A stretch of DNA of 20,133 bases from Hellea sp042093735 (GCA_042093735.1 JBELEM010000031.1:1-20133), one strand, 5' to 3'. Shown: positions 1 to 8,627, numbered from the stretch's first letter. The notes: generated by a model not told the origin, from the letters alone. Made by a program: numbers and translations.

Positions 1-390
1 TGGGGGGGGTTAACTGCAATCAATGTAGATAGTGGAGAGATTGCTTGGGATGTGCCTCTAGGTTCAATTAAAGATAAATTACCAATACCATTGCCAATAA
101 ATACAAACTTGGGAACCCCTAATATTGGGGGTCCAATTGCAACGAGGTCTGGTCTTATTTTCATTGCCGCTGCGCAAGACAATTACTTAAGGGCATTCGA
201 TGCATCCAATGGTAAGGAGTTATGGAAGGACAAGCTTCCTGCTGGTGGACAAACTACTCCGATGACTTACATGGCCGGCGGAAAGCAATATGTAGTTATC
301 ACCTCTGGGCAGCACCTATGGTTTCAAACGCCTCCCGGTGATTATGTTGTTGCTTATGCTTTACCTGATGATTTGCATCTGGATAATTAA
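1..390 (+). CDS. Quinoprotein (PQQ) glucose dehydrogenase-like protein, C-terminal fragment
   Basis: The reading frame is open from base 1, so the gene is cut by the window edge and only the last 129 residues are present. They match the end of the beta-propeller of membrane-bound PQQ glucose/alcohol dehydrogenases: a WGxLTAIN..G.I.W strand, then a GTPNIGGPIATRSGLIF segment, a DNYLRAFDASNGKELW blade and the closing GGKQYVVITSG and GDYVVAYALP strands. In this family the enzyme oxidises sugars or alcohols in the periplasm and passes electrons to ubiquinone. The N-terminal part, which would show whether membrane helices are present, lies outside the window. A GTG at 52 is internal and not a start. 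The next gene begins 74 bases downstream, so co-transcription with the E1 genes is possible. The family call is secure; the substrate is not known. Confidence 0.88.
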   Translation, partial: WGGLTAINVDSGEIAWDVPLGSIKDKLPIPLPINTNLGTPNIGGPIATRSGLIFIAAAQDNYLRAFDASNGKELWKDKLPAGGQTTPMTYMAGGKQYVVITSGQHLWFQTPPGDYVVAYALPDDLHLDN

Positions 391-419
391 CTCAAAATAA
401 ACCTGATAATTTAGAGAGC

Positions 420-425
420 TATAAT
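420..425 (+). promoter_or_regulatory. Possible -10 element upstream of the first E1 operon
   Basis: A perfect TATAAT lies 40 bases before the E1 alpha start. It overlaps a short inverted repeat, AGAGA at 413-417 with TCTCT at 425-429. No good -35 hexamer sits at 16-18 bases upstream, so this could be chance in AT-rich DNA. It is the only promoter-like signal in the 74-base gap. Confidence 0.25.
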
Positions 426-464
426 CTCTGAGCGATAGCATTAATCGTTATGTGGGAGGAAAAT

Positions 465-1433
465 ATGCAGCTAAGTAGAGATGATTTACGTGAAGCATAT
501 ACAACTATGAAAAGAATACGCGTGTTCGAAGAACGAATGCGAACAGAATTTCAAAAAGGAGAAATGCCTGGTTTCGTGCATTTATATTGCGGACAAGAAG
601 CAATAGCTACTGGCGTTTGTATGCATTTAAGTGATACGGACAACATAGGAAGTACCCATCGGGGTCATGGTCACTGTATAGCTAAAGGTTGTGATGTAAA
701 AGACATGGCTCTAGAAATCTACTGCAGAGAAGACGGCCTTTGTAAGGGTAAGGGTGGCTCAATGCATATTGCTGATTTGTCGAAAGGCATGTTAGGGGCA
801 AATGCTATAGTTGGAGGTTCGCCGCCACTTGCAGTGGGTGCTGCCTTAGCAGCAAAAACTTTAAAAAATAAAGCTGTTGCAGTGGCATTCATAGGTGACG
901 GTGCTTCAAATCAGGGCACTGTATTTGAAGCAATGAACCTTGCAGTTGTATTAAAGCTTCCAGTTATATTTATATATGAAAATAATGGATATGCGGAATT
1001 TACAGGTATAGATTATCATTGCGGCGCTATAGATATAACAACCAGATCTAGCGGCTTTGGTATGCCTGCTGTTAAGGTTGATGGCACAGATTTTTTTGCA
1101 GTTCATGATGTTATGAGAGAGGCAGTTGAGCGCGCAAGGTCAGGTGATGGGCCTACTAGCATAGAATGTGAGGCATTACGTTGGTATGGGCATTATGAAG
1201 GTGACCCTCAAGCTTATCGGAGCAAAACTGAGGTTAAGGAAATAAAAGCTAATAAGGACCCATTAGAAATATTCAAACAAAAAGTACTTGAAAAGGAATT
1301 AATTGAAAATGTTGAATTCGAAGAAATTAACTCTTTGATTGAAAAAGAGGTTGATGATGCAATTAAACTAGCACTTAATTCTCCTGTGCCACCCTTATCA
1401 TCCTTAGAAGAAAATGTTTACGAAAGTTATTAA
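465..1433 (+). CDS. acoA: Acetoin dehydrogenase-like E1 component, alpha subunit (copy 1)
   Basis: This is the thiamine-diphosphate-binding alpha subunit of a 2-oxoacid/acetoin dehydrogenase E1, acting in the cytoplasm with the beta subunit just downstream. The 322-residue length is normal for AcoA. Visible signatures are STHRGHGH (about 63-70), KGKGGSMHI (95-102), and an intact ThDP/Mg motif with GDG at 144-146 and ENN at 172-174, 29 residues from Asp to the second Asn as in human PDH E1 alpha. An upstream in-frame ATG at 450 exists. I place the start at 465 because GGGAGGA at 454-460 is an ideal ribosome site for it and the N-terminus then aligns with the second copy at 10737. The beta gene starts 11 bases after the stop. 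No E2 gene follows this pair. Acetoin is the best guess for substrate because the partner resembles AcoB closely, but a branched or other 2-oxoacid is possible. Confidence 0.9.
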   Translation: MQLSRDDLREAYTTMKRIRVFEERMRTEFQKGEMPGFVHLYCGQEAIATGVCMHLSDTDNIGSTHRGHGHCIAKGCDVKDMALEIYCREDGLCKGKGGSMHIADLSKGMLGANAIVGGSPPLAVGAALAAKTLKNKAVAVAFIGDGASNQGTVFEAMNLAVVLKLPVIFIYENNGYAEFTGIDYHCGAIDITTRSSGFGMPAVKVDGTDFFAVHDVMREAVERARSGDGPTSIECEALRWYGHYEGDPQAYRSKTEVKEIKANKDPLEIFKQKVLEKELIENVEFEEINSLIEKEVDDAIKLALNSPVPPLSSLEENVYESY

Positions 1434-1444
1434 GGTAATTTGAA

Positions 1445-2467
1445 ATGACAAAAATGACTTTACGTGAAGCTATTACGGACGCCATGAGAGTTGAAATGCG
1501 GTTAGACCCGAATGTTATTTTATTGGGAGAAGATGTAGCTGGTGGCCGAGGGGGGTCAGGAGGCGAGGGAGAGAAATCTGGGGGTGTTATGGGACTCACT
1601 GCCGGACTATACACTGAATTTGGAGCAGAACGAATAATTGATACGCCAATTTCTGAGTCTGCAATCATGGGTGCTGCAGCTGGTGCTTCACTTACTGGAT
1701 TGCGGCCAATTGCTGAGCTCATGTTCGCTGATTTTTTTGGAGTTTGTTTTGATCAAATTTATAATCAAGCTGCAAAGTTTCGTTATATGTTCGGAAACCA
1801 AAAAGGAGCTCCAATGGTTATAAGAACTATGATTGGCGCTGGAGTTGGTGCTGGGCCGCAGCACTCACAAGCAGTTTACCCTATATTTGCGCACATTCCC
1901 GGTTTGAAGGTTGTGGTCCCTACAACGCCATATGATGCTAAAGGTTTATTGATACAGGCTATACGGGATAATGACCCAGTAATTTTTTGTGAGCATAAAA
2001 TGCTTTTTGCTGAGGAAGGAGAAGTTCCTGATGAGGCATATACAATAGAATTTGGCAAAGCTAGAGTTGTTTGTGAGGGTAATGATGTAACTGTAGTAGG
2101 AATCGGAAGAATGGCGCTTCTGGCCGAGAAAGCAGCGGTAATATTATCAAAAGAGGGTATCTCTGTTGAGGTTATTGACCCAAGAACTCTCTCGCCTTTT
2201 GATATGGATACAGTATTGGATAGTATAGAAAAAACTGGCAGACTTGCTGTGGTGGATGAATCAACGCCTATATGCTCATATGCATCAGAAATAGCGAGCA
2301 TCGCAGCATCGGAGGCTTTTTCTTCCTTGAGAGCTCCTATTTGTAAAATTACAGCCCCGCACACTCCCGTGCCAGCTGCTCCTAATTTGGAAGCGGCTTA
2401 TGTTCCTTCTGTTGAAAGAATTGTTGCCGAAGTCAGAAAAATTTCAAATTATAAAAGTAAAATATAG
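1445..2467 (+). CDS. acoB: Acetoin dehydrogenase-like E1 component, beta subunit (copy 1)
   Basis: This is the beta subunit that completes the E1 alpha2/beta2 decarboxylase or acetoin-cleaving enzyme. The 340 residues cover a transketolase pyrimidine-binding domain (about 4-190) and a C-terminal transketolase domain (about 200-330). GED at 28-30 carries the conserved Glu that activates ThDP, and GPQHSQ holds His140 near the active site. Stretches such as DTPISES, RPIAELMFADF, NQAAKFRYMFG, LLIQAIRDNDPVIFCEHK and APHTPVPAAP resemble Pseudomonas AcoB far more than PDH or branched-chain E1 beta. A glycine-rich loop after the GED motif (31-54) is also present in the copy at 11724. The gene starts 11 bases after E1 alpha, and the quinoprotein gene follows with only 20 bases between, so the three are likely one operon. 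The ribosome site is weak, which suggests coupling to upstream translation. Confidence 0.9.
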   Translation: MTKMTLREAITDAMRVEMRLDPNVILLGEDVAGGRGGSGGEGEKSGGVMGLTAGLYTEFGAERIIDTPISESAIMGAAAGASLTGLRPIAELMFADFFGVCFDQIYNQAAKFRYMFGNQKGAPMVIRTMIGAGVGAGPQHSQAVYPIFAHIPGLKVVVPTTPYDAKGLLIQAIRDNDPVIFCEHKMLFAEEGEVPDEAYTIEFGKARVVCEGNDVTVVGIGRMALLAEKAAVILSKEGISVEVIDPRTLSPFDMDTVLDSIEKTGRLAVVDESTPICSYASEIASIAASEAFSSLRAPICKITAPHTPVPAAPNLEAAYVPSVERIVAEVRKISNYKSKI

Positions 2468-2487
2468 TTTAATTGAGTAGTGTAAAT

Positions 2488-4350
2488 ATGTATCCTAGTT
2501 TTTATAAAATTTTTTTCATTTTAATAATTTCTATTTTATTTGGATGTCAGCCTAGTGAACCAAATGTTGTATCTAAAACAGATGTGGCTTTGATCTCTGA
2601 GACGGTAACTATTGATGGGGAAACATTATTTAACGAAAATTGTTCTAGTTGTCATTTAGGAGGAGTTCCAAAAGCGCCTCATTTAATTGAATTTCAATTA
2701 TATAATACAGACTATATAAAGCAGGCACTAATGTCAGGCGTTATGAAACAGCAAGCTGCGCATCTTACGGAAAATGAAATTGACAGTCTATCAATGTATT
2801 TAGCAGGATCACGCAAAAGCTCTAAACCTGTAAAAATGTGTAGCGCTAATGTGATCAATACGACTGAAAAAAAATCTGTTTTTGAAGGCTGGGGGTTAAA
2901 GTTAGATGGAACGCGTTATATTGATGATAAAGTAGCTAAATTACCGAAGGAAAATATTGAAAATTTATCATTGAAGTGGGCTTTTGCATATCCGGATGCT
3001 TCAAGAGCAAGAAGTCAGCCTGTAATCTTTGCTAATCATATTCTAGTGGGGGGGCAAGATGGCCGTGTTTTTGCTCTTGATTTTGACACTGGCTGCGCAA
3101 CATGGACCTTTCAGGCTGATGCAGAAGTAAGAAATGCAATCAATATAGCAGAGAGCATGGGTAAAACAGTCGCTCTTTTTGGTGATATAAAGGGAAATGT
3201 TTATTCAATTAATGCTTTAACTGGTGAATTAATCTGGCGTAAATCTGTGAGTGAACATCCTGACGTTACTTTGACTGGTTCGCCGAGATTATATAAAGAA
3301 TTTCTTTATGTGCCGCTCTCGTCCAAGGAGTGGGCTTCTGCGGCAGATCCGGGATATGAATGTTGCACATTTCAAGGTGGAGTTGTTAAGCTGGATATAA
3401 ACAACGGAAATACCATATGGACTACTCATACTATAGCGGAAAAAGCTAAATTTACCGGTGATTTTAATGAAATGGGAGCGCGTCGTTTTCATCCAGCCGG
3501 AGTTCCCATATGGAATAGTCCAACTATTGATGAAAAGCGAGGTGTACTTTATGTTGGTACAGGGGAGTCATATACCTCGCCAGCAGTATCAACAAGTGAC
3601 TCTGTTCTTGCAATTGGTTTAGATGATGGAGAAATTAAGTGGCATTATCAAGCTCTGAGCGGCGATGCATGGAACATGGCCTGTTTTATAGGTGGAGGTC
3701 CAAATTGCCCTGAAGAAAACGGACCTGATTTAGATATTGGTGCCCCTCCTATTTTAATCAAAACTGTAAGCGGAAAAGAGATTATTGCGGTAGGGCAGAA
3801 GTCTGGCGATGTTTTTGCATTAGACCCTGATAATAATGGAGCCCTTTTGTGGCGTGAGAAAATGGGCAGAGGAGGCTTTAGCGGCGGGGTTCATTGGGGA
3901 ATTGCTTCAAATAATAGGGCTATTTTTGCGCCAATTGCTGATACAGCTTACAGCGAAACTGATAAAGCATTAAGTCGTGCGGGTTTATATGCATTGGACC
4001 CTGTATCTGGTGAGACCCTGTGGGCAACTGAAGCTGTGGATGTGTGTGAAGAAAAAGATGAACCTGCATGTGACCCTGGATTATCGGCAGCTGTAACAGT
4101 AACAAAAGAAATGGTATTCGCTGGGGCTTTTGATGGACACTTGCGCGCTTATGATTCCCTAAATGGTGATATTATTTGGGACTTTAATACAAATAAGGAA
4201 TTTGTCTCTGTTAATGGTGAAATCGCTAATGGTGGAGCGATTGAGTCTGATGGCCCAATAATTTATGATGGTCACGTTATCGTAAATTCTGGTTATTCAT
4301 TTGGTTCAATGATGCCTGGAAATGCTTTATTAGTATTCTCGACCGATTAA
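2488..4350 (+). CDS. Lipoprotein quinohemoprotein: cytochrome c plus PQQ beta-propeller, polyvinyl-alcohol-dehydrogenase-like
   Basis: This is a predicted periplasmic, membrane-anchored alcohol dehydrogenase carrying PQQ and heme c. Residues 1-20 form a lipoprotein signal with lipobox LFGC (Cys20). A small cytochrome c domain follows with CSSCH at 52-56 and Met86 as a likely axial ligand. From about 130 onward there is a PQQ propeller whose opening resembles PVA dehydrogenases (LKLDGTRYIDD, then SQPVI...GGQDGRVFALD). A vicinal Cys pair at 292-293 (ECCTFQGG) corresponds to the adjacent-cysteine disulfide of PQQ alcohol dehydrogenases. GGFSGGVHWGIA and the blade repeats (GLYALDPVSGETLW, GHLRAYDSLNGDIIW) close the domain. 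I start at ATG 2488 because it gives a clean signal peptide; an in-frame TTG at 2473 would add five residues. Known relatives oxidise secondary alcohols, including PVA. Its place in an E1 operon suggests a shared pathway. The exact substrate is unknown. Confidence 0.85.
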   Translation: MYPSFYKIFFILIISILFGCQPSEPNVVSKTDVALISETVTIDGETLFNENCSSCHLGGVPKAPHLIEFQLYNTDYIKQALMSGVMKQQAAHLTENEIDSLSMYLAGSRKSSKPVKMCSANVINTTEKKSVFEGWGLKLDGTRYIDDKVAKLPKENIENLSLKWAFAYPDASRARSQPVIFANHILVGGQDGRVFALDFDTGCATWTFQADAEVRNAINIAESMGKTVALFGDIKGNVYSINALTGELIWRKSVSEHPDVTLTGSPRLYKEFLYVPLSSKEWASAADPGYECCTFQGGVVKLDINNGNTIWTTHTIAEKAKFTGDFNEMGARRFHPAGVPIWNSPTIDEKRGVLYVGTGESYTSPAVSTSDSVLAIGLDDGEIKWHYQALSGDAWNMACFIGGGPNCPEENGPDLDIGAPPILIKTVSGKEIIAVGQKSGDVFALDPDNNGALLWREKMGRGGFSGGVHWGIASNNRAIFAPIADTAYSETDKALSRAGLYALDPVSGETLWATEAVDVCEEKDEPACDPGLSAAVTVTKEMVFAGAFDGHLRAYDSLNGDIIWDFNTNKEFVSVNGEIANGGAIESDGPIIYDGHVIVNSGYSFGSMMPGNALLVFSTD

Positions 4351-4389
4351 CTTTTACTGATTATTGGAATAAATTGTAAATATCTGCTG

Positions 4390-4441
4390 TGACTTTTTAG
4401 TCATAGAATTATCTAATTTTTGATTACTAGCTAAAAAGTCA
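4390..4441. repeat. 11-bp perfect inverted repeat upstream of the TonB-dependent receptor
   Basis: TGACTTTTTAG at 4390-4400 is matched exactly by CTAAAAAGTCA at 4431-4441, with a 30-base spacer. It lies 40 bases after the quinoprotein stop and 62 bases before the receptor start. The arms are AT-rich, the loop is long and no T-run follows, so it is a poor intrinsic terminator. A paired operator for a dimeric regulator of the receptor gene is a possible reading, but this is inference. Confidence 0.5.
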
Positions 4442-4488
4442 GTTGTTACTATCCTCGCATGCGTTGATTACGTTTGTTAATATTATAT

Positions 4489-4494
4489 GGGGAG
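4489..4494 (+). promoter_or_regulatory. Ribosome binding site that fixes the receptor start
   Basis: GGGGAG sits nine bases before ATG 4504. This decides the start in favour of 4504 over an in-frame TTG at 4474, which would place the ribosome site inside the coding region and put ten extra residues before the signal peptide. Confidence 0.7.
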
Positions 4495-4503
4495 TCTATA
4501 AAA

Positions 4504-6714
4504 ATGAATTTTAATATTAACAAAAGCGCAAAAGCTCTTTTACTTGCATCTGCTTTACCTTTAGCAGGTATGAGTACTGGAGTTTATGCACAAGAAACAA
4601 CTGAAACAGCTGGAAGACTTGATGAAATAGTCGTTACAGCAAGAAAACGTACTGAATCATTACAAGATGTGCCAGTTGCAGTTTCAGCATTAAGCCAGGG
4701 ACAGCTGGAACGGGGTTCTGTGCAAACAATACTTGACGTAGCTAAGCATATTCCAAATGTTGAATTGCATTCAGTTACTCAATCAGGTGCAGCACTTGGA
4801 GCTTCTATCAGAGGTATTGGTTTTGATGATTTAGAAAAAACATTTGAACCTACTGTAGGTGTTTCAGTAGATGGTGTATTTATGGCATCTAATAGTGGCG
4901 CTGTTGTAGACTTTTTTGACATAGAAAGCGTTGAAGTTCTTCGTGGACCTCAAGGTACATTATACGGCCGTAACACAATTGCGGGTGTTATTAACATAAA
5001 GCGAACAGCTCCAACGGGTGAGTTTGGAGGTAAGGTTGAAGGCACTTATGCAAGCCATGACCGTGTTGACCTTAAAGGTTTAGTAAACATGCCTTTAGGA
5101 GAAAACGGAGGCTTAAAAGTTAGCTATCGTAATCTACAGCAAGACTCACATCTCTTTAACGTGACTAATAATGAGCGTCCAAAAATGAGAGATAGTCAGA
5201 CAGCTTCAGCAGCTTTAAAATATGACTTTACAGACAAAACTACTGCTACTTTATCTTATGACTGGTATGATCATAACACCCAGCCAGCTGACGTAATCGC
5301 AACTGGTACGGGCGACAGTATTTTCTGTGCTTTCTTCACAATTGGTTGTGATGCCGACTCTGGAGCTATTTCAAGAGCTGGTGGTAACCGTGTTTCTAAT
5401 GCAAGTGAGCAAATAGTAAGCACAATTGAGGGAGATAACATAACATTAAATGTTGATCATACAGAAGATAAATTTGCTCTGAAGTATATATTTGGGCATA
5501 TGGATTTTGAAGAATATGCTTATTTCAATTCATGGGGAGCACCTACTCCATTGTTTGAAGTTACAAGAGAGCAAGAATATAAGCAATCATCGCATGAACT
5601 ACAGTTCATTTCTGATTTAGATGGGCCGTTTAATTTTGTTGCAGGTTTATATTACTTGTCAACAGACTCCTATTTAACATCTGGCCCTGTTTCAAATTTC
5701 ACAACCCTTCAGGAAGCTGAAGCCACGGCTTTATTTGGTGAGGCAACATATGAAATTGATGAAAACTGGTCAATATCAGCTGGTGCGCGTTACACAGATG
5801 AGTCAAAAGAATTGGATTTGACACGTTACGGATCTAGTTCTGATAGGGTGGCTAATGCTGCTGGTGTTTTGAACTTAACTCCTGAATATAGCGATGATAA
5901 CTTGTCTTATAGACTTTCTGCTAAACGAAAGTTTGAGGGCGGTATGGTTTATGCATCTTATTCAACGGGCTACCGTAGTGGTGGTTTTAACAACCGTGGT
6001 AGCGACCCTTTAACTGCAGGTCCTTACGATTCGGAAACAGTTGAAAACTTTGAACTTGGTTTACGTTCACGTCCATCAGATAACCTACAACTCAACGTTA
6101 CTGCATTTATGTCAAACTATGACGATAAACAGCAATTCGTTGTTACAAATGGTACAGAATGCGGATTAGCAAACACTGCTACCTGTACGTTTGTGAGAAA
6201 TGCTGCAAAAACAAGCAATAACGGTATTGAGATTGAAAGTGTTTGGACACCAACGGATGCATTAACATTCAGAGGTTCATTCTCTATACTTGATGCTGAT
6301 TTCGATGAATACCTCTTCGATGGCCGTGATATCGCTGATGACGCTAAGATCATTTATGCTCCTAGCGAGATGGGAAGTCTTACTGTAGAGCACAATTCTG
6401 CAAGTTTCGGTGGTGATTTAACCTTTAGTGGCACACTTAGCCATCGCGGCGAGCAATTTGGTAATGCTGGATTTGAGGCTTATAGTTTCCAAACTGGTCC
6501 AGATATTACAATTGAAGCTCATACACAGTTCGACCTATCTATGACTTACATCAAAGAAATGGATACAGGTAATCAACTTAAGCTTGTTGTTTATGGAACT
6601 GATATATTAGACAACGATGGTCGAGTTTCACGGGCTTTTGATGCCGGAGCATTTGCTTGGCAAGAGTTAGTCGCAGGACGTGAAGTTGGAGTTACATTAG
6701 GTTACTCTTTCTAA
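4504..6714 (+). CDS. TonB-dependent outer-membrane receptor
   Basis: This is an outer-membrane, proton-motive-force-driven importer for a large or scarce substrate. The 736-residue product has a signal peptide ending near VYA-QE (about residue 29), then a TonB-box-like DEIVVTA at 40-46 and a plug domain (about 55-165) with the typical ESVEVLRGPQGTLYGRNTIAG motif. The rest is a 22-strand-type barrel with the usual late motifs, including YASYSTGYRSGGFNNRG and ENFELGLRS, and a final aromatic Phe after GVTLGYSF. The plug (RKRTESLQDVPVAVSAL) is of the type common in marine and sphingomonad receptors for organic substrates rather than classic siderophore receptors, but substrate cannot be read from sequence. 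It follows the quinoprotein by 153 bases and ends in a strong terminator, so it is probably the last gene of its transcription unit or a monocistronic unit. Confidence 0.95.
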   Translation: MNFNINKSAKALLLASALPLAGMSTGVYAQETTETAGRLDEIVVTARKRTESLQDVPVAVSALSQGQLERGSVQTILDVAKHIPNVELHSVTQSGAALGASIRGIGFDDLEKTFEPTVGVSVDGVFMASNSGAVVDFFDIESVEVLRGPQGTLYGRNTIAGVINIKRTAPTGEFGGKVEGTYASHDRVDLKGLVNMPLGENGGLKVSYRNLQQDSHLFNVTNNERPKMRDSQTASAALKYDFTDKTTATLSYDWYDHNTQPADVIATGTGDSIFCAFFTIGCDADSGAISRAGGNRVSNASEQIVSTIEGDNITLNVDHTEDKFALKYIFGHMDFEEYAYFNSWGAPTPLFEVTREQEYKQSSHELQFISDLDGPFNFVAGLYYLSTDSYLTSGPVSNFTTLQEAEATALFGEATYEIDENWSISAGARYTDESKELDLTRYGSSSDRVANAAGVLNLTPEYSDDNLSYRLSAKRKFEGGMVYASYSTGYRSGGFNNRGSDPLTAGPYDSETVENFELGLRSRPSDNLQLNVTAFMSNYDDKQQFVVTNGTECGLANTATCTFVRNAAKTSNNGIEIESVWTPTDALTFRGSFSILDADFDEYLFDGRDIADDAKIIYAPSEMGSLTVEHNSASFGGDLTFSGTLSHRGEQFGNAGFEAYSFQTGPDITIEAHTQFDLSMTYIKEMDTGNQLKLVVYGTDILDNDGRVSRAFDAGAFAWQELVAGREVGVTLGYSF

Positions 6715-6735
6715 GGGTCTTTGAATAATTATTGG

Positions 6736-6765
6736 GCGCCCAAGCAACTCTTGGGCGCTTTTTTT
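6736..6765 (+). terminator. Strong intrinsic terminator after the receptor gene
   Basis: GCGCCCAAG (6736-6744), a five-base loop CAACT, then CTTGGGCGC (6750-6758) make a perfect 9-bp GC-rich stem followed by seven T (6759-6765). It begins 21 bases after the receptor stop and should end that transcript efficiently. Confidence 0.95.
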
Positions 6766-6778
6766 ATGAAAAAATTTA

Positions 6779-7642
6779 ATGTATAAATACTTATTATCTT
6801 TAATTTCAACATTGTTTATTTTATCTGCTTGTCTTTTAAATATTTCAGCTAATGATGGAAAAGAAAGAAAAAGAGATAAGTATGTGTCATTGGGAAGCTC
6901 TTTTGCAGCTGGCCCTGGTATTAAAGATTTAGCAGATAATTCTCCAGATAATTGTTGGCAATCAAATCAAAATTATGCACGGCAATTATCCCAGAGACTT
7001 AATCTGGACCTTATTGATGCAAGCTGTATCGGAGCTAAATTATCGGATAAAACAAGTCCAATAAGCATTTATTCCCAGATAGAAAACATACAATCAGACG
7101 TAGGGTTAGTTACACTTTTAGCTGGCGGAAATGATTTAGGTTATTTAGCTAGATTAATGACTGCTTCGTGCGATTTCTTGGTGAAACAGGGTAAAGTTCA
7201 CGCATCAATACCATGCCTGGAGATGCCTGTAATCCCAGCACAATCTGATTATGAAAATACAGAATATCATTTAAATGTTATTACTACTGCAATTAAAGAT
7301 AAAGCTCCCGAAGCAGTAATAGTGTTAATAGACTATGCTACTGTCTTGCCATCAACACCTTTGTGCGCTCTTACGCCGATGGATACGAAATATGCAATTG
7401 AGTCAAATTATATTAAAGTTCAATTAGAAGATATGCTAGAACGCGTATCCACTAGAAACAGGACTCTATTGATCAAAGCTTCGGAAATCACGAGGGACCA
7501 TAATGCCTGCTCTAAAGAGCCGTGGATAAGAGATTATAAGAGTGCTGATTGGGGTATGACTACGCTACCTTACCATCCAACTTATGAATATATGTTGGCA
7601 ATCACGGATGCCCTAGAGGATGTTTTAAAACCTTATTTTTAA
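6779..7642 (+). CDS. Exported SGNH/GDSL-type esterase or lipase
   Basis: This is a predicted periplasmic or lipid-anchored hydrolase of ester bonds, 287 residues. The N-terminus is hydrophobic and contains LSAC, a reasonable lipobox at Cys18, although cleavage after NISA (24) by signal peptidase I is also possible. SGNH blocks are visible: GSSFAAGPG at 39-47 with Ser41 as the nucleophile (the usual Asp of GDS is Ser, as in many actinobacterial-type members), CIGA near 83-86, AGGNDL at 115-120 with Asn118, and His266 in YHPT. The usual Asp three residues before this His is not present. The start lies 13 bases after the T-run of the preceding terminator and has no clear ribosome site, so its transcription is unclear. 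It converges on the esterase gene with 19 bases between stops. The natural substrate is unknown. Confidence 0.82.
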   Translation: MYKYLLSLISTLFILSACLLNISANDGKERKRDKYVSLGSSFAAGPGIKDLADNSPDNCWQSNQNYARQLSQRLNLDLIDASCIGAKLSDKTSPISIYSQIENIQSDVGLVTLLAGGNDLGYLARLMTASCDFLVKQGKVHASIPCLEMPVIPAQSDYENTEYHLNVITTAIKDKAPEAVIVLIDYATVLPSTPLCALTPMDTKYAIESNYIKVQLEDMLERVSTRNRTLLIKASEITRDHNACSKEPWIRDYKSADWGMTTLPYHPTYEYMLAITDALEDVLKPYF

Positions 7643-7661
7643 ATTTAAAAGATATAATTCC

Positions 7662-8627
7662 TTATTGTGTTAACTTCAAAGCTTTAGTTAGGCTATTTGA
7701 AAAGTCATTTATAAAAGCGAGTGTAGACTGCGCTTCCTCCATCATAGGGAAACCATGAATTGCCGCAGGATAAATATCAAATTCTGTTTTTACGCCAGCT
7801 TTTATCAATTTTCGAGCATACTCAATATTTTCATCCAAAAATAAATCCAAGGCACCTACCCCTATCCAGCAGGAGGGCAGTCCTGTGTAAGATTTTAATG
7901 CTGCAGGTACAGCTGGTGACATATGGGGTTGACCATTTAAATATGCTGACCAACTAAACTGGTTCATCTCTGCGGTCCAAATGAACTCACCTAATAGCGG
8001 ATCTTTTTCATTTGTTTTAGTTCCCGTACTGGCATCAAGCATTGGGTACAGTAGTAGCAAGTGTGCTATTTTATTTGTTTTATCATTTAACTTTAATTGC
8101 GAGAGCGCGGCTGCGAGGCAGCCCCCAGCACTGTCACCGCTTAAGGCTATTCTATTAGCGTTAATTCCGAGGTTTTCTGCATTCGCATGAAACCAGTCGA
8201 ATCCATCCTCACAATCATTTAAAGGAGTTGGGTAAGGGTGTTCTGGTGCTTTCCTGTAACTTATTGCGAGAATTGTTATTCCTAATTTTGAACATAAATT
8301 TAGGTGTCTCGAGTCATTGCTCTCGGGCAACCCCATCACAAGACCACCCCCGTGAATATGTACTAAACCAGCTGATATGTTAGTATGATTAGATTCATTG
8401 TTTTTATATAAAATTGCTTTTGAGTGACTTCCATCTCGCAATGTAATTACTATTTCTTTTCGTATAACATTATTTGGCACTACTGGTTCAAGCATTGAAA
8501 GGCTTTTCACTACATCTCTGTATGCGTTTAAGGTTAGTTGGTTTTCTAGCTTTAAATCCAACTCTTGCATCGAGGTGACTAATGGTTTTAGATCACTGGC
8601 TACTAAGTGAAGACTTTTAAATGACAT
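7662..8627 (-). CDS. Alpha/beta hydrolase of the hormone-sensitive-lipase family (acetyl-esterase-like)
   Basis: This is a cytoplasmic esterase for short acyl esters, 321 residues, with no signal peptide. The oxyanion motif HGGG is at 92-95, the nucleophile elbow GDSAGG at 164-169 gives Ser166, Asp261 in GALDLF is the likely acid, and His291 in AIHGF completes the triad. RKAPEHPYPTPLNDC (about 125-139) is the strand-helix signature of the HSL/GDXG group. The start at 8627 gives a full family length; upstream on this strand there is only a weak GGGA-like ribosome site. It is read divergently from the SDR pair across a 305-base gap and convergently with the SGNH hydrolase. Its neighbours suggest a role in freeing an alcohol or acid from an ester during catabolism, but this is inference. 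Confidence 0.9.
   Translation of the reverse strand: MSFKSLHLVASDLKPLVTSMQELDLKLENQLTLNAYRDVVKSLSMLEPVVPNNVIRKEIVITLRDGSHSKAILYKNNESNHTNISAGLVHIHGGGLVMGLPESNDSRHLNLCSKLGITILAISYRKAPEHPYPTPLNDCEDGFDWFHANAENLGINANRIALSGDSAGGCLAAALSQLKLNDKTNKIAHLLLLYPMLDASTGTKTNEKDPLLGEFIWTAEMNQFSWSAYLNGQPHMSPAVPAALKSYTGLPSCWIGVGALDLFLDENIEYARKLIKAGVKTEFDIYPAAIHGFPMMEEAQSTLAFINDFSNSLTKALKLTQ

Noticed and set aside
1..390. Apparent short gene starting at GTG 52
   Set aside because: The same frame is open to base 1 and continues the quinoprotein propeller, so this is a window truncation and not a small gene.
450..464. ATG 450 as the start of E1 alpha
   Set aside because: The ideal ribosome site GGGAGGA would lie inside the coding region; it serves ATG 465 instead, and the second copy aligns with that start.
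1375..2364. Long minus-strand frames opposite E1 beta
   Set aside because: They are antisense shadows of a clearly conserved coding gene, and their Ser/Pro/Thr-rich products match no family.
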